This document shows, piece after piece, positions 27,486 through 36,736 of a stretch of DNA of 64,000 nt. A model generated the notes under the pieces. The model did no database searches, was not told the origin of the DNA, and worked only from the letters and a program-made list of their open reading frames with translations. The position numbers and the translations under genes are program-made. Origin of the DNA: Prochlorococcus sp. AG-363-P06. Its GTDB lineage: Bacteria > Cyanobacteriota > Cyanobacteriia > PCC-6307 > Cyanobiaceae. Location: contig QCGD01000009.1 in the NCBI GenBank assembly GCA_003280025.1, positions 19,644 through 83,643 of the forward strand, given 5' to 3'. Position 1 is the stretch's first letter. The number at the start of each line of letters is the position of its first letter.

Positions 27486-27503
27486 AATTCCACAATTTCC
27501 ACA
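27486..27503 (+). promoter_or_regulatory. Two directly adjacent DnaA-box-like 9-mers
   Basis: AATTCCACA followed without gap by ATTTCCACA, same orientation, 4 nt before the CTA repeats. Adjacent boxes next to a DnaA-trio are the core of the bacterial basal origin unwinding system. Confidence 0.6.
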
Positions 27504-27507
27504 AAAA

Positions 27508-27519
27508 CTACTACTACTA
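27508..27519 (+). promoter_or_regulatory. DnaA-trio-like element (CTA)4
   Basis: Four perfect CTA triplets (TAG on the other strand), directly between the tandem DnaA boxes and an AT-only stretch. The position and the triplet match the DnaA-trio described in Bacillus subtilis oriC, which guides DnaA onto single-stranded DNA. Confidence 0.6.
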
Positions 27520-27523
27520 TATT

Positions 27524-27541
27524 TTCTTAATTTTATAAATT
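27524..27541. repeat. AT-rich origin repeat, copy 2 (candidate duplex unwinding element)
   Basis: TTCTTAATTTTATAAATT, followed by TTATTAATAG. It begins 4 nt after the CTA repeats, exactly where a duplex unwinding element would be expected. Confidence 0.55.
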
Positions 27542-27630
27542 TTATTAATAGAAACAAAGAAGAAAATAACTTATTGAATTTCATTTATTAAAAAAGTATA
27601 TTGTAGATATCAAAATAATAATCAAGCCTG

Positions 27631-28788
27631 ATGGAGATTGTTTGCAATCAAAATGAATTAAATAATGCTATTCAACTAGTAAGTAAAGCAGTTGCTTCAA
27701 GACCAACGCATCCTATTCTTGCAAATATACTTCTAACAGCTGATCAAGGAACTAATAAAATTAGTTTGACAGGATTCGATTTAAATTTAGGAATACAAAC
27801 TTCTTTTGATGCAAAAGTTAAAAATAGTGGAGCTATTACAATTCCTTCAAAACTGTTATCAGAAATTGTAAATAAATTACCAAGTGAAACTCCAGTTAAT
27901 TTGGAGGTTGATGAGAATTCAGATAATATTTTAATAAAAAGTGATACAGGTACATTTAATTTAAAAGGTATTCCATCTGATGATTATCCAAACTTACCAT
28001 TTGTTGAAAGTGGGACATCTTTAAATATTGATCCGAGTTCCTTTTTACAAGCTTTAAAATTGACAGTCTTTGCTAGTAGTAATGATGACTCAAAGCAACT
28101 ACTTACAGGTGTTAATTTCACATTTAAGCAAAAATATTTAGAATCTGCTTCAACAGATGGTCATAGATTAGCTGTAGTACTTATAGGTAATGAAGAAAAT
28201 ATTGAAGACAAAGATAATTCTTCTCTTAATGAAGATAACTTTTCTGTTACTATTCCAACTCGATCATTGAGGGAAATTGAAAAACTTTTAACTTTAAGAA
28301 GTAGTGAAAATTCAATCAAACTATTTTACGATAAAGGACAAGTAGTATTTATTTCTTCTAATCAAATAATTACAACTAGAACTCTAGAAGGAGATTATCC
28401 TAATTATTCTCAATTAATACCAGATGATTTTTCAAAACTATTTATTTTTAATACAAAAAAATTAACTGATGCTTTAGAAAGAATTGCTGTTTTAGCTGAT
28501 CAACAGAGTAGTGTTGTAAAGATTAAGTTGGATGAAAATAATTTGGCTCTTATAAGTGCTGATGCACAAGATATAGGAAGTGCTAATGAATCTATACCTG
28601 TTTCTTATTCTGGAGAAAAATTCGATATTGCATTTAATGTTAGATATCTGCTTGAAGGCTTAAAAGTTATTTCATCTCAAAATGTAGTATTAAAGTGTAA
28701 TCTCTCAACTACTCCAGCTGTTTTTGTTCCAGAAGATAATATTAATTCTTTTACTTATCTAGTTATGCCTGTTCAGGTACGTTCTTAA
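27631..28788 (+). CDS. dnaN: DNA polymerase III subunit beta (sliding clamp)
   Basis: Ring-shaped processivity clamp of the replisome. The 385 residues show the three repeated clamp domains: start 'MEIVCNQNELNNAIQLVSKAVASRPTHPILANILL', middle 'GVNFTFKQKYLESASTDGHRLAVV', and C-terminal 'FNVRYLLEGLKVISSQNVVLKC' ending 'FTYLVMPVQVRS', the typical VMP.R clamp terminus. It is the first gene right of the putative origin, transcribed away from it. The PRC-barrel gene follows after 1 bp. Confidence 0.98.
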   Translation: MEIVCNQNELNNAIQLVSKAVASRPTHPILANILLTADQGTNKISLTGFDLNLGIQTSFDAKVKNSGAITIPSKLLSEIVNKLPSETPVNLEVDENSDNILIKSDTGTFNLKGIPSDDYPNLPFVESGTSLNIDPSSFLQALKLTVFASSNDDSKQLLTGVNFTFKQKYLESASTDGHRLAVVLIGNEENIEDKDNSSLNEDNFSVTIPTRSLREIEKLLTLRSSENSIKLFYDKGQVVFISSNQIITTRTLEGDYPNYSQLIPDDFSKLFIFNTKKLTDALERIAVLADQQSSVVKIKLDENNLALISADAQDIGSANESIPVSYSGEKFDIAFNVRYLLEGLKVISSQNVVLKCNLSTTPAVFVPEDNINSFTYLVMPVQVRS

Positions 28789-28789
28789 A

Positions 28790-29497
28790 TTGAAATTACC
28801 AAAAGAATTTTTATTAAGTGAATTATTAAATCGTAATGTTAAGGGAAATATGACCCTTAATTATGGAAATGGAGAAAATGTTTGGATGCATCCTCCAGTT
28901 CATAGAATTTTAGGATGGTACTCTCGTCCTTCTAATTTTGATTTAAAACGAAATGTTTGGAGATTAAACCAAATTAGTCAAATTATAGATAATGAAATTT
29001 ATGTAAAAGGTGAACCCGCTATTTCTGATTTGGCAACTTTGAATAGGTTTCCTACATTGATACAAGCTGGTTTGATAAATTCTAAGGGCTCAAAGATAGG
29101 ATTTATTGCAGATTTTTTATTTGATATGAAAACAGGAAATATTAAATATTATTTAGTTTCTAGATCTAATCCTAAAATTCCTGGTTCCAGTAGGTGGAAA
29201 TTAAATATTGATGATATTAATGATCAACAACCGGGATTAGTATTTTGTTCAAGTTCTGACTTAGATGATTTATTTTTAATAAAATCTAGTATTAAAAATG
29301 AATTTTTTAAAAAAGGGCAAAAAGTTATTGATAGGGTTAACGATATGAAAAATATTGCTTCAAATAAATTGGAGGATTGGCTTGAAGAAGATGAAGATAT
29401 TAACCAAAATTTAGATTTTAAAGAAAAAAGTTTTTATAATGATAAAAACAAAACAAGATCTTTTAGCGAGAAAAGAGAAGATGACCCCTGGATTTGA
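28790..29497 (+). CDS. PRC-barrel domain protein
   Basis: A 235-residue soluble protein with two PRC-barrel-like segments: about 40-95 ('DLATLNRFPTLIQAGLI' region) and about 97-170 ('SKGSKIGFIADFLFDMKTGNIKYYLVSRS'). A charged C-terminal tail follows ('DWLEEDEDINQN', 'EKREDDPWI'). PRC barrels occur in photosynthetic reaction-centre H subunits and in RNA-processing factors; the role here is not known. The start is TTG, one base after the dnaN stop, and purL follows 3 bp later, so it sits in a dnaN-PRC-purL-purF operon. Confidence 0.8.
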   Translation: MKLPKEFLLSELLNRNVKGNMTLNYGNGENVWMHPPVHRILGWYSRPSNFDLKRNVWRLNQISQIIDNEIYVKGEPAISDLATLNRFPTLIQAGLINSKGSKIGFIADFLFDMKTGNIKYYLVSRSNPKIPGSSRWKLNIDDINDQQPGLVFCSSSDLDDLFLIKSSIKNEFFKKGQKVIDRVNDMKNIASNKLEDWLEEDEDINQNLDFKEKSFYNDKNKTRSFSEKREDDPWI

Positions 29498-29500
29498 ATA

Positions 29501-31840
29501 ATGATAAATCATTTTAATCCTGATTCTTTTGATATAAGTGAAGCACTTAAATTTGAAAACTTAACAAAGGATGATTTTAAAGAAATTTGTAAAAGATTAG
29601 GAAGAGAGCCAAATAGAACTGAATTGGGAATGTTTGGAGTTATGTGGTCTGAACATTGTTGTTATAGAAACTCAAAACCTCTTCTAGCAAATTTTCCAAC
29701 TAAAGGGAAGAATGTTTTAGTTGGCCCTGGAGAAAATGCTGGTGTTATTGATGTTGGTAATAATCAAAAACTTGTGTTTAAAATTGAAAGTCATAATCAC
29801 CCATCTGCTATTGAGCCCTTTCAGGGAGCAGCAACTGGAGTTGGAGGTATATTAAGAGATATTTTTACAATGGGTGCAAGGCCAATAGCAGTTTTGAATT
29901 CATTGAGATTTGGTAATCTTGAAAAATCATCTAATGTTTCTTTACTTCGCGGTGTAGTATCAGGGATTTCTCACTATGGCAATTGCGTTGGTGTGCCAAC
30001 TGTTGGTGGAGAAATTGATTTTGATGATAGTTATTCTGGAAATCCTTTAGTAAATGTTATGGCTTTAGGACTTTTGGAGACTGAAGAAATTGTTTGCTCA
30101 GGAGCTAAAAAAGTTGGTTCGCCTGTGTTATATGTAGGAAATACAACAGGAAGAGATGGTGTTGGAGGTGCTAGTTTTGCTAGCTCAGAATTAACTACTA
30201 GTTCATTAGATAATAGACCTGCTGTTCAGGTGGGTGACCCATTTATTGAAAAAAGTCTTATTGAAGCATGTTTAGAAGCCTTTAAGACTGGAGATGTTAT
30301 AGCAGCCCAAGATATGGGGGCAGCGGGATTGACATGTAGTAGTGCAGAAATGGCTGCAAACGGTAGTTTAGGTATATCAATTGATTTGGATTTAGTTCCT
30401 GCTAGAGAGAATGATATGTCTGCTTACCAATATTTGTTATCTGAATCTCAAGAGAGAATGTTGCTTGTTGTCAAAAAAGATAAATTAAATCATCTTATTA
30501 AGCAATTTAAAAAGTGGGGCCTGTTTGCAAATGTGATTGGTGAAGTAATAAAAAATAAAGAGGTTGTCATTTCTCATAAGAGTAAGGTAGTTGCTCAAAT
30601 CCCTACTTCTGCTTTATCTGATGATACTCCTATTAATATTCATAAGGTAATGAATAATCCACCTAATTACTTGCTTAAGAAATGGGAATGGACAGAAAAT
30701 AATTTACCAAAAATATATGATAATAAAATTTTATCTATGAAGGAAAATAAGTATTTTTATTTTTCTCAAATTATTCTAAAACTTCTTTCTAATCCTTCAA
30801 TAGCATCAAAAAAATGGATATATAAACAATATGATTCTCAAGTCCAAGCAAATACAGTTTTTAAACCTGGAGAATCAGATGCAGCTGTAATAAGATTAAG
30901 ATCGCAAAGTGAAAAAAATAAAAATCAGATATTTTCTGGTGTTGCAGCCTCTGTAGATTGTAATAGTAGATGGGTTTCTCTTGATCCTTTTAGAGGAAGT
31001 ATTGCTGCAGTAGCTGAATCTGCTAGAAACGTGAGCTGTGTTGGGGCTGAACCAATTGCAATTACAAATAATTTAAATTTTCCATCTCCTGAAAACCAGA
31101 TAGGATACTGGCAGCTTGCATCTTCCTGTGAGGGTATTTCTCAGGCTTGTATTGCCCTAGGAACGCCTGTTACAGGTGGTAATGTTTCTCTATATAATGA
31201 ATCAAAAAATGAAAAAAATGAAATAACTCCTATTAATCCTACTCCAGTGATAGGTATGGTTGGAAAGATAGATAATATCGATCAAGCGATTAGTAGTGGA
31301 TGGAAAAATATTAATGATTCAATTTGGTTATTAGGTTCATATTCTTCTGAGTTGACATTATCAGCTAGTTCTTATTTGGAATATTTCCACGGAAAGATTT
31401 TAGGTAGGCCTCCAAAGATTGATTTGCAAGACGAAAAATACTGCCAGAGTTTTATGAGAAGATCAATTTTAGAAAATTTTGTTGTTTCTTCTCATGATAT
31501 AAGTGATGGAGGTTTAGCTGTTTCTTTATCAGAATGTTGTATTTTGTCTTCAAAAGGTGCAACAATAAACTTAGAAAGTGTTTCTGATCGTCTAGATAAT
31601 GTATTATTTTCTGAGGGTGGTTCAAGGATAGTTTTCTCAGTAAATAAAAATAAAGAATTAAATTGGTTAAATTATTTAAAGGAAATACAAATAGATTTTC
31701 CAAAAAGTGTTTATGTAAAAAAAATAGGTTTTGTCTCTAAAGAAAATCTAAAAATAAATTTTCAAAGTAAAGAAATTTGCAATATTAAGGTTGAGGAATT
31801 AACCGAAAAATTTAATAATAGTATTTCAAGTTACTTTTAA
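29501..31840 (+). CDS. purL: Phosphoribosylformylglycinamidine synthase subunit PurL
   Basis: Synthetase subunit of step 4 of purine synthesis (FGAR to FGAM, ATP- and glutamine-dependent). At 779 residues it is the small PurL type that needs separate PurS and PurQ subunits, which are not in the window. Motifs are 'LGREPNRTELGMFGVMWSEHC', 'VFKIESHNHPSAIEPFQGAATGVGG', 'DMGAAGLTCSSAEMAA' and 'SSHDISDGGLAVSLSEC'. The upstream PRC-barrel ORF ends 3 bp before it. purF follows 51 bp downstream, keeping two purine genes together. Confidence 0.97.
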   Translation: MINHFNPDSFDISEALKFENLTKDDFKEICKRLGREPNRTELGMFGVMWSEHCCYRNSKPLLANFPTKGKNVLVGPGENAGVIDVGNNQKLVFKIESHNHPSAIEPFQGAATGVGGILRDIFTMGARPIAVLNSLRFGNLEKSSNVSLLRGVVSGISHYGNCVGVPTVGGEIDFDDSYSGNPLVNVMALGLLETEEIVCSGAKKVGSPVLYVGNTTGRDGVGGASFASSELTTSSLDNRPAVQVGDPFIEKSLIEACLEAFKTGDVIAAQDMGAAGLTCSSAEMAANGSLGISIDLDLVPARENDMSAYQYLLSESQERMLLVVKKDKLNHLIKQFKKWGLFANVIGEVIKNKEVVISHKSKVVAQIPTSALSDDTPINIHKVMNNPPNYLLKKWEWTENNLPKIYDNKILSMKENKYFYFSQIILKLLSNPSIASKKWIYKQYDSQVQANTVFKPGESDAAVIRLRSQSEKNKNQIFSGVAASVDCNSRWVSLDPFRGSIAAVAESARNVSCVGAEPIAITNNLNFPSPENQIGYWQLASSCEGISQACIALGTPVTGGNVSLYNESKNEKNEITPINPTPVIGMVGKIDNIDQAISSGWKNINDSIWLLGSYSSELTLSASSYLEYFHGKILGRPPKIDLQDEKYCQSFMRRSILENFVVSSHDISDGGLAVSLSECCILSSKGATINLESVSDRLDNVLFSEGGSRIVFSVNKNKELNWLNYLKEIQIDFPKSVYVKKIGFVSKENLKINFQSKEICNIKVEELTEKFNNSISSYF

Positions 31841-31891
31841 ATATTAATGAATAAATATTTTCCATTATCAGAACTATTGAGCAATTAAATT

Positions 31892-33352
31892 ATGTGTGGA
31901 ATAGTTGGAATTGTCTCTTCTGAGGATGTAAATCAACAAATTTATGATAGCCTTTTGCTTCTTCAGCATAGAGGTCAAGATTCAACAGGAATAGCTACAA
32001 TGGAAAATACTGTTTTCCATCTACATAAGGCTAAAGGTCAGGTAAATAATGCTTATAGAACTAGAGATATGAGAAATTTAATTGGAAAAATTGGATTAGG
32101 TCATGTAAGATACGCAACAAAAGGATCAGCTGAAAGTGTAGAAGAAGCACAACCTTTTTATGTTAATGCCCCTTATGGGATTGTTTTAATACATAATGGA
32201 AATTTAACTAATACCAGAGACTTAGAAAAACAATTATTTAATATTGATAAACGTCATACTAATTCTTCCAGTGATACAGAAATGTTATTAAATGTCTTTG
32301 CTACAGAATTACAAGAACAAATTCATAATCAAGAATTAGAGCCAGATATTCTTTTTAATGCTGTGAAAAAATTACATAAAAGAATTCAAGGATCATATAC
32401 TTCAATAGCATTAATTTCGGGTCATGGTTTATTAGCTTTTAGAGATCCATTTGGTATTAGACCTTTAGTTATTGGTCGAAGAATTTCGCTTAAAACCCAA
32501 CATGAAGAGTGGATGGTTGCAAGCGAATCCTTGGTATTGGAAAATAATGATTATCAAGTAGTCAGAGATGTAGAACCTGGAGAGGCAATTTTTATTAATC
32601 ATAATGGTGAATTTTTTGCTAAGCAATGTTCAGATAATCCAAAATTAGTTCCCTGTGCTTTTGAATATGTTTATTTAGCTCGACCAGATTCAATTATGAA
32701 TGGTATATCTGTTTATAAAGCCCGTTTAAAGATGGGTGATTATTTAGCGGAAACTATTAAACAAAAAATTACATCAGGGGATGTGGATGTTGTTATGCCT
32801 ATTCCTGATTCTTCTCGTCCAGCTGCAATGCAAGTAGCAAGGCAATTGGGTATAGAGTATAGAGAGGGTTTCTTTAAAAATAGATATGTTGGTAGAACAT
32901 TTATAATGCCTGGTCAACAAAAACGTAAGAAATCAGTGAGACAAAAATTAAATGCAATGAGTACAGAATTTAAGAATAAAAATGTATTAATAGTTGATGA
33001 TTCTATAGTCAGAGGTACTACTTCAAAAGAAATTGTTCAAATGGCAAGAGATGCGGGAGCAAATAAAGTGTTCTTTACTTCTGCTGCACCACCAGTTCGT
33101 TTTCCACATGTTTATGGTATTAATATGCCTAATAGAGATGAATTGATAGCTCATGACAGAACAATAAATGAAATAGCAGAAAAACTAGAAATTGATAATC
33201 TTGTTTATCAAAGCATAGAAAATTTACGTAAAGCGATTATTAGCGATTCTCCAATTTTGGATCTTGAAATGAGTTGTTTTACAGGTTCTTATGTCACAGG
33301 AACAGTTACTGAAGAGTACTTAAATTGGGTAGAAAATGAATATAAATCCTAA
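31892..33352 (+). CDS. purF: Amidophosphoribosyltransferase
   Basis: Committed step of purine synthesis: PRPP plus glutamine to phosphoribosylamine. The N-terminal nucleophile hydrolase begins '[15 protein letters not shown]', with Cys2 as the glutaminase nucleophile directly after Met; this type carries no long propeptide. '[12 protein letters not shown]' and '[11 protein letters not shown]' follow. The PRPP-binding loop is '[20 protein letters not shown]', and '[17 protein letters not shown]' supports the B. subtilis-like type. Its stop overlaps the convergent topoisomerase gene by 4 nt. Confidence 0.97.
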   Translation: MCGIVGIVSSEDVNQQIYDSLLLLQHRGQDSTGIATMENTVFHLHKAKGQVNNAYRTRDMRNLIGKIGLGHVRYATKGSAESVEEAQPFYVNAPYGIVLIHNGNLTNTRDLEKQLFNIDKRHTNSSSDTEMLLNVFATELQEQIHNQELEPDILFNAVKKLHKRIQGSYTSIALISGHGLLAFRDPFGIRPLVIGRRISLKTQHEEWMVASESLVLENNDYQVVRDVEPGEAIFINHNGEFFAKQCSDNPKLVPCAFEYVYLARPDSIMNGISVYKARLKMGDYLAETIKQKITSGDVDVVMPIPDSSRPAAMQVARQLGIEYREGFFKNRYVGRTFIMPGQQKRKKSVRQKLNAMSTEFKNKNVLIVDDSIVRGTTSKEIVQMARDAGANKVFFTSAAPPVRFPHVYGINMPNRDELIAHDRTINEIAEKLEIDNLVYQSIENLRKAIISDSPILDLEMSCFTGSYVTGTVTEEYLNWVENEYKS

Positions 33353-35790
33353 TTTATAAAATTTTGATGACTAAAACAATTTTCAAGATATTCGTCTTTT
33401 TCTAAATTTAAAAAATCTACTGTTAAAAATTTTTTATTAGATTCAAAACTCAATTTATCAAAGTTTATCCTAGCAGATTTGTTTTTATTGGTTTCAATAT
33501 CAAGGTATTTATTACTTGGTAATAATTTTATGAACTGATCATTTTTAAGTTGAATTTTTTCATTTATATATCCTAATTTATAATCATTTGCATAATATAT
33601 TTCATCATTTTTAAAACTAAAAAATTTTCCTTTTTGAGACACTAAATAAAGTTTTTCGCCAACTTTGCTTTTACAGCAAGAAACTATTTTTTCAGTCGGT
33701 AAAAGCTTTGTTAGTAATAAACCTTGAGATTGTTTAGTAGTTGGTGTTAAATATTGATTAGATAAATTAAATTTAAAAATTCTTCCTATTGAAGTTAATA
33801 TTATTAAGTTCTCTTCTCCTTTATAAATAAATGAATCAATTATTTTTATATTATTTTTTAATTTTGTAATTGCAAATGCTCTATTACTTTTAAGCATCTC
33901 ATAATCAAATAAAACTTTTTTAAATCTTCCATCTGAATTTAAAGTACATAAATAATTTTTTATTTCTTTATCAATATGATGAAAATTTATGATTTCTTTA
34001 GGGTCAATATTTGCTAATACTTTATTATCTAATTTATAATCATTATTAATATTTTCCTTCCAATTAATTTGAAAAACACGACCTGTATAAGTAATTCCAA
34101 TAATTTTTAAATTTTTTTCAATATTGCATATAAACTTTTGGACATTTTTATTTTCTATAATTTTATTTTCAGCTTCTAATGATTTTCTGTAACTATTAAA
34201 ATTCATTTTTTTTAAATATAGTCTATTGTTTATATATAATTTAGTTTTTTTGTTTATAAGCTCTTCTAATATCTGATTATTAATAGTTTCTATTTCGTTA
34301 TCTTGATTTATATTTTTTAGTATTTTTGTTTTTCTTTTTATATTATATTTATGCTTTAATATAAGTAATTCTTTTATTAATAATTCAAATAATAATTTTC
34401 TTTCATTCAATAGCTTGTTTAAATAGTTCTTTTTTTCTTCTAACTTTTTTATATTGATATCTATTTGGTTTCTTTCTAGATTTGTTAATTTTTTTAGTGG
34501 CATATCTAACACTGCGTTTGCTTGTCTTTCACTTAATTGAAGATTTTTAATTAATATTGATTTAGCTTCAGAAGAATTTTCTGACTTTTGAATAATTTCA
34601 ATAATATTTTTTATTTTTTTCGTTGCTATAGATAACCCCTTTAGGATTTCAAGCTTTTCTGATGTGTTTTTTAGAAAATACCTAGTTCTTTTTCTTATTG
34701 TTTCTTCTCTAAATTCTAAGAAATATTCCAGATATTTCTTTAAGGTTAGTTGAATTGGTTTGCCATTTATTAGAGCTAAAAATATTGAGCCAAAGTTTGT
34801 TTGTAAACTAGTTTTTTTGTATAAACTGGAAATTACAATATCACTATTAGAATCTTTTTTTAATTCTATTACAATTCTCATTCCATCTCTATCGCTTTCA
34901 TCTCGAATATCTGAGATACCATCAATTTTTCCTGTATTAACAAGTTCTGCAAGTTTTTCAATCCATCCTGCTTTACTTATTTGATACGGAAGTTCTGATA
35001 TTACTAAGGCATTTCTTTTGTGTTTGCCCTTACCTATATTTATTTCTTCTGATTTTATTACACCTCTGATTGTTATGGATCCTTTTCCTGTTTTATAAAC
35101 TTCTTTAATCCCATCATTGTAAATTAATTCACCTCCTGTTGGAAAGTCAGGTCCATGAATAATATTCAGTAGTTTCGTATCACTTATTTCTTTGTTCTTT
35201 ATTATGGCAATTAATCCATCTACTATTTCTCCTAAATTATGAGGTGGAATGTTTGTTGCCATGCCCACAGCAATTCCTGATGAACCGTTTAATAATAAAA
35301 AAGGGAGCTGTGCAGGCAAAATGTCAGGTTCTTGTTGTGAACCATCAAAATTATTTGAGTAACTTACAGTTTCTAAATCAATTTCTTCAAGAAATCCTTC
35401 ATTCGCTATTGGAGCAAGACGGGTTTCTGTATATCGCATGGCTGCTGGGGGATCGTTATCTACTGATCCAAAATTCCCGTGACCATCTAGTGTTGGATAT
35501 TTCGTTGAGAAATTTTGGACTAATCTAACTAATGCATCATATACTGCTTGATCCCCGTGAGGATGATATTTCCCCAGAACATCTCCTACAACTCTAGCGC
35601 ACTTTCTAAAGGGCCGATCAGGTGTTAAACCTAATTCATGCATTGCAAAAAGAATTCTCCTTTGCACAGGTTTAAGCCCATCCCTAGCGTCAGGTAAAGC
35701 TCTTCCAACTATTACGCTCATTGCATATTCCAGATAGGAACGCTGCATTTCTTCTTGGAGCGATATAGAAGTGAATTTTTCTTTATCCAT
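33349..35790 (-). CDS. DNA gyrase/topoisomerase IV subunit A paralogue (ParC-like)
   Basis: Type IIA topoisomerase breakage-reunion subunit. The N-terminal domain is fully conserved ('[20 protein letters not shown]', '[17 protein letters not shown]', catalytic Tyr120 in '[14 protein letters not shown]'). The C-terminal beta-propeller (about 500-813) is strongly divergent, Lys/Asn/Ile-rich, and no GyrA box (QRRGGKG-like) is visible; the equivalent stretch reads '[14 protein letters not shown]'. That suggests a decatenating, topo IV-like subunit rather than the supercoiling GyrA; cyanobacteria often carry two such genes. The quinolone-contact serine of E. coli GyrA is replaced by Gln81. It probably has its own promoter downstream of a hairpin at 35830. 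Confidence 0.92.
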   Translation of the reverse strand: MDKEKFTSISLQEEMQRSYLEYAMSVIVGRALPDARDGLKPVQRRILFAMHELGLTPDRPFRKCARVVGDVLGKYHPHGDQAVYDALVRLVQNFSTKYPTLDGHGNFGSVDNDPPAAMRYTETRLAPIANEGFLEEIDLETVSYSNNFDGSQQEPDILPAQLPFLLLNGSSGIAVGMATNIPPHNLGEIVDGLIAIIKNKEISDTKLLNIIHGPDFPTGGELIYNDGIKEVYKTGKGSITIRGVIKSEEINIGKGKHKRNALVISELPYQISKAGWIEKLAELVNTGKIDGISDIRDESDRDGMRIVIELKKDSNSDIVISSLYKKTSLQTNFGSIFLALINGKPIQLTLKKYLEYFLEFREETIRKRTRYFLKNTSEKLEILKGLSIATKKIKNIIEIIQKSENSSEAKSILIKNLQLSERQANAVLDMPLKKLTNLERNQIDINIKKLEEKKNYLNKLLNERKLLFELLIKELLILKHKYNIKRKTKILKNINQDNEIETINNQILEELINKKTKLYINNRLYLKKMNFNSYRKSLEAENKIIENKNVQKFICNIEKNLKIIGITYTGRVFQINWKENINNDYKLDNKVLANIDPKEIINFHHIDKEIKNYLCTLNSDGRFKKVLFDYEMLKSNRAFAITKLKNNIKIIDSFIYKGEENLIILTSIGRIFKFNLSNQYLTPTTKQSQGLLLTKLLPTEKIVSCCKSKVGEKLYLVSQKGKFFSFKNDEIYYANDYKLGYINEKIQLKNDQFIKLLPSNKYLDIETNKNKSARINFDKLSFESNKKFLTVDFLNLEKDEYLENCFSHQNFIN

Positions 35791-35829
35791 TAAAGCGCAA
35801 AATTAAACATGCTTTAGTTAACCTTAATT

Positions 35830-35863
35830 AAGACTAATAGGTAAAAATTTTTTTACCAGTCTT
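35830..35863 (-). terminator. Strong stem-loop between the TPR gene and the topoisomerase gene
   Basis: AAGACT, 4-nt bulge AATA, GGTAAAAA, TT loop, TTTTTACC, AGTCTT. The stem has 8 + 6 bp with a one-sided bulge, and lies 5 nt past the TPR stop and about 40 nt before the topoisomerase start. It is probably the terminator of the queG-TPR transcript, though a T-run after the stem is missing. Confidence 0.5.
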
Positions 35864-35868
35864 AAATA

Positions 35869-36732
35869 TTAGGAAGATTGATTTATTTTTAATTTTGCCT
35901 TTCTTATGTCTTTTTGAAGTTGGTCATTTTTTAAAAGCTTTTCTGTTGAAATTTGTAGTTTTTCTCCCCATAATTGTTCTTTCCTATAATCATATTCAAC
36001 ATAATTCGGATTTCTAATTAAAGCTTTTTTTGCTAGTAATATTGCTGAATTAATATCTTTTATTCTTAAACATGAAGCTAGTCCTAGTAATGGTTCTGCA
36101 TTTTCTTCAAGAGCAATAGCTTTTTTGAACACTTTAATAGATAGATTTATTTTGTCTTGTTCAAAGTACGCTAAACCTTGATTATTGATTGCTTGCCAAA
36201 ATTCAGGTTTGATTTGTACTGCTCTTTCATAAATATTTATTGCTGCCGAGTAGTTCTTTTCCATTAAAAAAATATTTCCTAATTGAAATATTGCGTTATG
36301 ATTCTTAGGTGTTATTTTTAAACCTGATTTTAATGCAATCTTTGCATCTTTTAGTTTTAATTGTTTAAAAAAAATATTACTTTTTGAAAAATATATTTCA
36401 CTTAAATTAGGGTTTAATTTTTCTGCTTTTTTTAGAGAAATTAATGCTTCTTCATATAATTTATTAGCTACTTGTGATTCAGATAAAATTAACCATAACT
36501 TTTCATCTAATTTATTAATTTTAACAGCTAATTTGGCTAGATTAAGACTCTCTTTAATTTGTCCAAAATATAAAAGTTGATATGCATTTCTACCAATAGA
36601 TAAACTTTCTTTTTCTAAATTTTTTATTGTTGGTAAGTAATAATAAGGAACTAATGCTTTTAATTGATCTTCTACTAATAAGAAATTAAGTAATAAGGAA
36701 ATACACAATATTTTTGTGAAATGTTTATTCAT
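35869..36732 (-). CDS. Tetratricopeptide-repeat protein with signal peptide
   Basis: A 287-residue protein. Residues 1-27 look like a signal peptide ('KILCISLLLNFLLVEDQLKA'). The rest is about five to six TPR units, e.g. 'LYEEALISLKKAEKLNPNLSEIYF', 'LKLKDAKIALKSGLKITPKNHNAIF', 'NYSAAINIYERAVQIKPEFWQA', 'KINLSIKVFKKAIALEENAEPL'. TPRs mediate protein-protein contacts; thylakoid-lumen or periplasmic assembly roles are common in cyanobacteria, but the partner is unknown. It follows queG by 4 bp on the same strand. Confidence 0.85.
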   Translation of the reverse strand: MNKHFTKILCISLLLNFLLVEDQLKALVPYYYLPTIKNLEKESLSIGRNAYQLLYFGQIKESLNLAKLAVKINKLDEKLWLILSESQVANKLYEEALISLKKAEKLNPNLSEIYFSKSNIFFKQLKLKDAKIALKSGLKITPKNHNAIFQLGNIFLMEKNYSAAINIYERAVQIKPEFWQAINNQGLAYFEQDKINLSIKVFKKAIALEENAEPLLGLASCLRIKDINSAILLAKKALIRNPNYVEYDYRKEQLWGEKLQISTEKLLKNDQLQKDIRKAKLKINQSS

Positions 36733-36736
36733 AATC

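Larger units (their letters stand above)
27293..27630. other. Putative chromosomal replication origin (oriC) upstream of dnaN
   Basis: This is a 338-bp gene-free, very AT-rich stretch between thrC and dnaN. It contains at least six DnaA-box-like 9-mers (one or two mismatches from TTATCCACA or the cyanobacterial TTTTCCACA), four consecutive CTA triplets after the last two boxes, and two copies of an 18-19 bp AT-rich motif. In Prochlorococcus the genome numbering conventionally starts just before dnaN because the origin is predicted there, which agrees. dnaA itself is not in the window, as is usual in cyanobacteria. The + strand composition shifts from A/C- to G/T-richer across this point. Confidence 0.82.
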
